Below, in pieces: positions 58,717 through 64,000 of a stretch of 64,000 nt of DNA. The stretch comes from Moritella sp. (GTDB lineage: Bacteria; Pseudomonadota; Gammaproteobacteria; Enterobacterales; Moritellaceae), in NCBI RefSeq assembly GCF_013215705.1, contig NZ_JABSQR010000008.1, forward strand, positions 124,001-188,000. The letters run 5' to 3'. Within the stretch, counting starts at the first letter, position 1. Every line of letters starts with the position of its first letter. The notes below the pieces were generated by a model. It was given only the letters and a program-made list of their open reading frames with translations, ran no database searches and was not told the origin of the DNA. Made by a program: the position numbers and the translations under genes.

Positions 58717-59628
58717 TTACTTTACACTTAAACTGTAAACATAACCGCTTAATAGCATTACTTTATCTTCGCCTAGGATATCACCCCATGCTGGCATTAC
58801 ACCGTTACGACCATAACTAATAGTTTGTGCGATAGCTTTACGTGAGCCACCGTATAACCAAACTTTGTCCGTAAGGTTTGGTGCGCCAAGCATAGTCATA
58901 CCTTTAGCATCTGCGCCGTGACAAGCTAAACAAGTTTGAAGGAATACTTCTTTACCTGCTGCTGCTTCACGTGCATTTACTTTACGGCCTGATAAACCAA
59001 CAACATAGGTAGTTACTTGGGCTACTTTCTCATCACCTAATACAGGTAACCAACCTGGCATCACACCAGCTCGACCATGCATGATAGTAGTTTTGATATT
59101 AGCAGTTGACCCACCGTATAACCAATCACCATCCGTTAGGTTAGGGAAGCCTTTCGCACCACGAGCAGAAGAACCATGACACTGAGAACAATTTTGTAAG
59201 AATAGGCGTTGACCTACTTTTACTGCTTCAGTGTCTTTAGCGATGTCAGCAATTTCACGGTATTCGGTAAAGTTGCTTTCTTCTGTTTTAACCAGTTTGT
59301 TAAATACAGCAGCATATTTTTCGTCTGCAGATTCAACTTCACGCTCATACTCGTTAGCACTAGTCCAACCAAGTAAACCTTTGTAGCTGCCTAGACCTGG
59401 GTAAAGTGCGAAATAGATAAAACCACCAATACAAGTGAAAATAAATAAGTATTTCCACCATTTTGGTAATGGGTTATTTAACTCTTCGATACCATCGAAA
59501 GAGTGACCCATTGATTCGCCTTCTTTAACGCCTGTGTCATTTCTATCACACATCCAAAGCAGAGCTAGGCAAGCAAAAATACTACCTAGTGTGATCACTG
59601 TGATCCAAATACTCCAAAAAGTACTCAT
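58717..59628 (-). CDS. ccoP: cbb3 cytochrome c oxidase subunit III, dihaem
   Basis: 303 residues. Two membrane helices in the N-terminal 85 residues, then two c-type haem sites CSQCH and CLACH, each followed by a Met-containing GVMPGW / GVMPAW ligand region. It takes electrons from the bc1 complex or soluble cytochromes. ATG 59628 lies 9 bases after GGAG and is preferred to ATG 59634. Confidence 0.95.
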   Translation of the reverse strand: MSTFWSIWITVITLGSIFACLALLWMCDRNDTGVKEGESMGHSFDGIEELNNPLPKWWKYLFIFTCIGGFIYFALYPGLGSYKGLLGWTSANEYEREVESADEKYAAVFNKLVKTEESNFTEYREIADIAKDTEAVKVGQRLFLQNCSQCHGSSARGAKGFPNLTDGDWLYGGSTANIKTTIMHGRAGVMPGWLPVLGDEKVAQVTTYVVGLSGRKVNAREAAAGKEVFLQTCLACHGADAKGMTMLGAPNLTDKVWLYGGSRKAIAQTISYGRNGVMPAWGDILGEDKVMLLSGYVYSLSVK

Positions 59629-59640
59629 AATCATAAACTC

Positions 59641-59832
59641 CTAAATATGAGCAGATTTATCTTTCTGCTCTCCATTAAGTGAATCACTGTGGACTTGTTC
59701 ATCAGCAAATACTAAATTAGCAGCTTCATTAAACGCACTTTTTTGACGTTTGCTGTAAGCCCAAACAATAATACTGATCATAATGGCCATGAGTATAAGG
59801 GTATAAACCCCTTGATATGTACCGTAATCCAT
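59641..59832 (-). CDS. ccoQ: cbb3 oxidase subunit IV CcoQ
   Basis: 63 residues. One membrane helix, TYQGVYTLILMAIMISIIVW, then WAYSKRQKSAFNEAANLVF, typical of CcoQ. Small subunit that helps keep the complex stable. Between ccoO and ccoP. Confidence 0.92.
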   Translation of the reverse strand: MDYGTYQGVYTLILMAIMISIIVWAYSKRQKSAFNEAANLVFADEQVHSDSLNGEQKDKSAHI

Positions 59833-59843
59833 AAGTTATCCCC

Positions 59844-60446
59844 TTATTTTAATGCATGACCTAATGATTGTAGATATGCAACCAAAGCGTCTAGTTCAGT
59901 GTGATCTTTTACTGCGGCTTCTGCACCAGCAATATCGGCATCTGTGTAAGGAACATCAAAGTAGTCTTTAAAGATACTTAGTTTCGCCGCAGATTCTGAA
60001 CCGTCTAATACATTCTCAGCTAACCAAGGGAAAGCAGGCATATTTGACTCAGGAACAACACTTCGAGGATCAAGTAAATGCGCACGGTGCCAATCATCAG
60101 AATAACGACCACCAACACGCGCTAGATCAGGACCAGTACGTTTAGAACCCCATAGGAACGGATGTTCCCATACAGATTCGCCAGCTACAGAATATGCACC
60201 ATAGCGCTCTGTTTCGGCACGGAATGGACGGATCATTTGACTATGACAAACGGCACAGTTCTCACGGATATAAATATCACGACCTTCCATCTCTAACGCC
60301 GTATAAGGACGTAGAGTGTCAAGTGGTTCAGTGGTATCTTTTTGCCAGAACAATGGTGTAATCTCAACCATCGCACCAAAGCTGATAGCAATGACGATGA
60401 AGATCGCTAATAGACCAACGTTCTTTTCAATTAATTCATGTTTCAT
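59844..60446 (-). CDS. ccoO: cbb3 oxidase subunit II, monohaem cytochrome c
   Basis: 200 residues. N-terminal membrane anchor, haem site [12 protein letters not shown], ligand Met in [11 protein letters not shown]. Normal length. 13 bases after ccoN. Confidence 0.96.
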   Translation of the reverse strand: MKHELIEKNVGLLAIFIVIAISFGAMVEITPLFWQKDTTEPLDTLRPYTALEMEGRDIYIRENCAVCHSQMIRPFRAETERYGAYSVAGESVWEHPFLWGSKRTGPDLARVGGRYSDDWHRAHLLDPRSVVPESNMPAFPWLAENVLDGSESAAKLSIFKDYFDVPYTDADIAGAEAAVKDHTELDALVAYLQSLGHALK

Positions 60447-60459
60447 AACTATCTCCTAA

Positions 60460-61887
60460 CTATGCAGCGTCAGCGTCAGCTTTGATTGAGTGATCTGCTG
60501 CAGACATTGTTTTAAAGACGTTATACGCCATTAACAACATACCTGTAACAAAGAACACACCACCAAGGAAGCGTACGAAGTAGAATGGATATGAAGCTTG
60601 TAGTGATTCAACAAAGCTGTACGTTAATGTACCGTCAGCATTTACCGCTCTCCACATCAGACCTTGCATTACACCCGAGATCCACATTGAAACAATATAA
60701 AGAACCGTACCAACAGTTGCTAACCAGAAGTGAACGTTGATCAGCTTGATGCTGTACATACGACCTTGGTTAAACAATACAGGGATTAAGTGATAGATAG
60801 CACCGATAGATACCATTGCAACCCAACCTAGTGCACCTGAGTGTACGTGACCGATAGTCCAGTCAGTGTAATGCGATAATGCGTTTACACTCTTAATTGC
60901 CATCATTGGTCCTTCGAACGTAGACATACCGTAGAAAGACAGAGATACAATTAGGAAACGTAAGATAGGATCATAGCGTAGTTTATGCCATGCGCCTGAA
61001 AGCGTCATGATACCGTTGATCATACCACCCCATGAAGGCGCGAATAGGATTAACGACATTACCATACCAACTGTTTGAGTCCAATCAGGTAGTGCTGTGT
61101 AATGAAGGTGGTGAGGACCAGCCCAGATGTATAACGATATTAATGCCCAGAAGTGAACAATAGATAAACGATATGAGTAAACAGGACGATTCGCTTGCTT
61201 AGGCACGAAGTAATACATCATACCAAGGAAACCAGCTGTTAGCAGGAAACCAACGGCATTATGTCCATACCACCACTGAACCATTGCATCAATCGCACCT
61301 CCGTAAATAGAATAAGATTTCATTCCATTTAATGGGATAGCGGCACTGTTTACAATGTGTAAAACAGCAACGGTCAAGATGAATGCACCAAAGAACCAGT
61401 TCGCTACATAAATGTGCGACGTACGGCGTTTAACAATGGTACCAAAGAATACAATGGCATAAATAACCCAAACAAAGGTGATTAAGATATCAATCGGCCA
61501 TTCAAGTTCGGCGTATTCTTTTGACGTGTTATAACCAAGTGGTAATGATATAACGGCAGAGATAATAACAAGTTGCCAACCCCAAAATACAACCGCAGGT
61601 AAAATGCCGCCAAATAGGCGAGCTTGACACGTGCGTTGAACAACATAAAAAGATGTTGCCATTAGGGCCGAAGTACCAAATGCAAAGATTACTGCATTGG
61701 TATGTAGGGGACGAAGACGGCTATAAGTTAACCAAGGAGTATCGAAATTTAGTGCAGGCCAAATTAGCTGTGCTGCAATTAGCACACCTACTGACATACC
61801 AACAATACCCCAGATAACAGCCATCACGGTAAACTGTCGTACAACTTTATAGTTATAGTCAATTTTTATAGGTGAATGAGAGCTCAT
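60460..61887 (-). CDS. ccoN: cbb3 oxidase subunit I, haem-copper catalytic subunit
   Basis: 475 residues, 12 membrane helices. [13 protein letters not shown] supplies a low-spin haem His, [16 protein letters not shown] a CuB His with the cross-linked Tyr region following, [13 protein letters not shown] further CuB His, and HVHSGALGW the haem b3 His. It reduces oxygen to water with high affinity. First gene of ccoNOQP; two FNR boxes lie upstream. Confidence 0.97.
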   Translation of the reverse strand: MSSHSPIKIDYNYKVVRQFTVMAVIWGIVGMSVGVLIAAQLIWPALNFDTPWLTYSRLRPLHTNAVIFAFGTSALMATSFYVVQRTCQARLFGGILPAVVFWGWQLVIISAVISLPLGYNTSKEYAELEWPIDILITFVWVIYAIVFFGTIVKRRTSHIYVANWFFGAFILTVAVLHIVNSAAIPLNGMKSYSIYGGAIDAMVQWWYGHNAVGFLLTAGFLGMMYYFVPKQANRPVYSYRLSIVHFWALISLYIWAGPHHLHYTALPDWTQTVGMVMSLILFAPSWGGMINGIMTLSGAWHKLRYDPILRFLIVSLSFYGMSTFEGPMMAIKSVNALSHYTDWTIGHVHSGALGWVAMVSIGAIYHLIPVLFNQGRMYSIKLINVHFWLATVGTVLYIVSMWISGVMQGLMWRAVNADGTLTYSFVESLQASYPFYFVRFLGGVFFVTGMLLMAYNVFKTMSAADHSIKADADAA

Positions 61888-62083
61888 ATTTTGCTTCCGG
61901 TGCTACGAATAATTAAACATCTGTTGATGCGTGAATACCCAAAAAGAATATGTGTAAATTTAAGTAATCTAAATTGACAGTCATACTCAGATGGGGATAT
62001 TACGCGATTTTCCGTAACATTAACAGCGGAATTTGTTTGTTATATTGTTAAAAATGTCCTAAAAATAGAGTCTTATACTTAGC

Positions 62084-62097
62084 TTGATTTAGATCAA
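62084..62097. promoter_or_regulatory. proximal FNR box upstream of ccoN
   Basis: TTGATTTAGATCAA, an exact TTGAT-N4-ATCAA match about 200 bases before the ccoN ATG. Spaced 51 bases centre to centre from the second box. Confidence 0.9.
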
Positions 62098-62134
62098 TAG
62101 AAAACGGCCTTAAAATGTAATTTTCATGTTCAAA

Positions 62135-62148
62135 TTGATTATGATCAA
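62135..62148. promoter_or_regulatory. distal FNR box upstream of ccoN
   Basis: TTGATTATGATCAA, an exact match. The pair, on near-same helix faces (51 bases), suggests cooperative or activating plus modulating FNR binding. Confidence 0.9.
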
Positions 62149-62252
62149 GCAAAAGTGCTTAATAAAACGACCAAAATATATGACACTGTGTACCAGTAAT
62201 GATAAGCAGATATAATAATGTACCGGCCTTGTTGGTAGCTTGTTAACAAAAA

Positions 62253-62296
62253 AAGACTAATCTCTCTGATTATAAAATGAGTGATTAGTCTTTTCT
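62253..62296 (-). terminator. terminator of pgm
   Basis: On the minus strand AAAAGACTAATC pairs with GATTAGTCTTTT around a 20-base loop, followed by TTTTGT. Confidence 0.82.
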
Positions 62297-62352
62297 ATTA
62301 ATAGTACCTATTTAAAAACGATACTTTTGGCTTTTTTGTTATCAAAACAGCC

Positions 62353-63990
62353 TTAAGCTTTTAAAGCTGCAGACACGATTTCTTGTGCTTCGCTCAAAAT
62401 TAACGCTAAGTGTGTTTCATCTTTGAAACTTTCAGCGTAAATCTTATAAATAGCCTCGGTGCCCGATGGACGAGCCGCAAACCAGCCATTTTCAGTCGTT
62501 ACTTTTAAACCACCAATTTTACCATTATTACCTGGTGCGTTGGTTAATTTAGCCGTGATTGTTTCACCGGCCAATGTTTCAGCCTGAACAGACTCTGGTG
62601 ATAAATTAGCAAGAATCGCTTTTTCTTCAAATGAAGCCGGGGCATCAATGCGATTATAAACGGGTGAACCGAATTCTGTAGTCAACTCAGCGTATAACTG
62701 CGCTGGGTCTTTACCTGTTACCGCAAGAATTTCTGCAGAAAGTAGGGCTAAAATTATACCGTCTTTATCAGTTGTCCAAACGGTACCGTCTTTACGTAAA
62801 AATGAAGCACCGGCACTTTCTTCACCACCAAAGGCAAATTCTGCAGTGTGCAGACCATCAACAAACCATTTAAAGCCTACCGGCACTTCACAAAGAGGGC
62901 GTTGAATTTTTTCGGCAACGCGATCGATCATCGAACTTGATACTAGCGTTTTACCCACTTTCGCATTGACAGGCCAGTTAGTACGGTTGGTAAATAAGTA
63001 TTGAATTGCAACAGCAAGATAATGGTTTGGATTCATTAAACCACTTTTAGTGACAATACCGTGACGGTCATAATCTGGATCATTACCAATGGCAATATCA
63101 AAGTCATCTTTTAAGTTAATCAGGCTTGCCATCGCATAAGGTGATGAGCAATCCATGCGGATCTTGCCATCTTTATCTAGACACATAAATGAGAAGGTTG
63201 GGTCAACGCGATCGTTTACGACTTCAATATCTAAATTATATTTCGCAGCGATCACTTCCCAATATGCAAAACCAGAGCCGCCTAACGTATCGACACCGAT
63301 TTTAATGCCTGCATCTGAAATGGCTTTCAAATCGAGTACGTTTTCTAAATCAGCAACGTAACCTGCTACATAGTCAATCTCTTGATAATGCGCAGACTCG
63401 ATAGCAATAGCAAAGCTAATACGTTTAACTGCCGTTAAACCTTGGGCAATGATATCGTTAGCACGGTTTTCGATGATCTTTGTTACATCACCGTCAGCGG
63501 GTCCACCGTGTGGCGGGTTGTATTTAATGCCGCCATCTTGTGGGGGATTGTGTGATGGTGTAATAACAATACCGTCAGCTTGAATTTCATTCTGACTGTT
63601 ATGCGTTAAAATAGCATGTGAGATAACCGGCGTAGGTGTATAACCATCATCCGCTTGAACGCGTACATCAACACCATTTGCCACTAATACTTCGATAACC
63701 GAGATATTCGCTGGTTCAGACAATGCGTGTGTGTCTTTACCGATGAATAAAGGACCCGTAATACCTTGTTCAAGACGATATTCAGCAATAGCCTGGCTAA
63801 TCGCTAGGATATGGTCCTCATTAAAAGAAGATGCAAAAGCGTTACCACGGTGACCAGATGTGCCAAATGCTACACGTTCAGCAATTTTAGTTACATCAGG
63901 TTTATTGATGTAATAGTTTGAAACAAGTGCAGGGATGTTGCAAAGATCGGAATTTAATGCCTTTTGACCGGCTCTTGGATGAACTGCCAT
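62353..63990 (-). CDS. pgm: phosphoglucomutase (alpha-D-glucose phosphate-specific)
   Basis: 545 residues, E. coli Pgm length. FGTSGHRG at about 42-49; the phosphoserine loop TPSHNPP with Ser146; metal loop NDPDYDRHG; sugar loop FGGEESAG; phosphate loop [12 protein letters not shown]. It interconverts glucose 1- and 6-phosphate. Complete, with its ATG ten bases from the window edge; the upstream region is out of view. Confidence 0.97.
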   Translation of the reverse strand: MAVHPRAGQKALNSDLCNIPALVSNYYINKPDVTKIAERVAFGTSGHRGNAFASSFNEDHILAISQAIAEYRLEQGITGPLFIGKDTHALSEPANISVIEVLVANGVDVRVQADDGYTPTPVISHAILTHNSQNEIQADGIVITPSHNPPQDGGIKYNPPHGGPADGDVTKIIENRANDIIAQGLTAVKRISFAIAIESAHYQEIDYVAGYVADLENVLDLKAISDAGIKIGVDTLGGSGFAYWEVIAAKYNLDIEVVNDRVDPTFSFMCLDKDGKIRMDCSSPYAMASLINLKDDFDIAIGNDPDYDRHGIVTKSGLMNPNHYLAVAIQYLFTNRTNWPVNAKVGKTLVSSSMIDRVAEKIQRPLCEVPVGFKWFVDGLHTAEFAFGGEESAGASFLRKDGTVWTTDKDGIILALLSAEILAVTGKDPAQLYAELTTEFGSPVYNRIDAPASFEEKAILANLSPESVQAETLAGETITAKLTNAPGNNGKIGGLKVTTENGWFAARPSGTEAIYKIYAESFKDETHLALILSEAQEIVSAALKA

Positions 63991-64000
63991 GTGCGATTTT

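Larger units (their letters stand above)
61888..62352. other. 465-base intergenic region between pgm and ccoN
   Basis: Holds the pgm terminator (62253-62296) and two FNR boxes (62084-62097, 62135-62148). No reading frame of interest. Confidence 0.6.

Noticed and set aside
1-64000. tRNA, rRNA, CRISPR arrays, insertion sequences or prophage
   Set aside because: No tRNA-like T-arm, repeat-spacer array, transposase or integrase was seen; the Tad locus has no flanking direct repeat that I could find by eye.

Overview
The window is a piece of a chromosome from a facultatively anaerobic, probably marine gammaproteobacterium. The evidence is the low G+C composition, E. coli/Vibrio-like housekeeping gene order (hisGDCB-HF-IE with a His-codon attenuator, yoaA-tsaB-fadD-rnd-minEDC-ycgL-ycgM-ycgN, ttcA-uspE-fnr-cco), a 367-residue PurC of the Vibrio type, and perfect FNR boxes. 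A relative of Moritella, Psychromonas or Shewanella fits; naming Moritella is an inference. No rRNA, tRNA, CRISPR array, insertion sequence or prophage was seen.

Layout. 1-0.9 kb: a PlsC-like acyltransferase. 0.98-7.6 kb (minus strand): the histidine operon with leader peptide hisL and its attenuator; hisA is missing between hisH and hisF, where only one base separates the two genes. 7.7-19.5 kb (minus strand): a full Tad (tight adherence) Flp-pilus locus, in transcription order flp, tadV prepilin peptidase, a small unknown gene, rcpC, rcpA, a small lipoprotein, tadG, two tadE-like pseudopilins, tadZ, tadA, tadB, tadC, tadD. 19.55-20.02 kb: the wreck of an L,D-transpeptidase gene. 20.1-22.2 kb: ferredoxin fdxA and a COG2509-type flavoprotein.

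22.4-29.4 kb (minus strand) is the most unusual part. Two 896-residue paralogous Fe-S flavoproteins, each a GltD/NfnB-like NADPH module wrapped in several ferredoxin-type cluster domains, alternate with the nickel chaperone genes: hypB, paralog 2, hypA, paralog 1. No hydrogenase subunit and no hypCDEF is present in the window.

29.7-53.9 kb is mostly core metabolism and cell biology: purC; yoaA helicase, tsaB, an alpha/beta hydrolase, fadD, rnd; minCDE; ycgL, an MltB-like transglycosylase, a fumarylacetoacetase-family hydrolase, ycgN; radA; a ThrE-family exporter; a phasin; cobB sirtuin; potABCD polyamine uptake; a small secreted protein; ttcA; uspE. 54-61.9 kb (minus strand): the oxygen regulator fnr and the cbb3 oxidase region (ccoNOQP, a terminator, ccoH-ccoI-ccoS, a SafE-family membrane protein). 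FNR boxes lie in front of ccoN (two) and fnr (one), tying the high-affinity oxidase and its regulator into one circuit. 62.3-64 kb: phosphoglucomutase pgm.

The main points for follow-up are the hypAB/duplicated Fe-S flavoprotein cluster, the clean loss of hisA, the reduced small genes in the Tad locus, the broken L,D-transpeptidase, and several intergenic palindromes.
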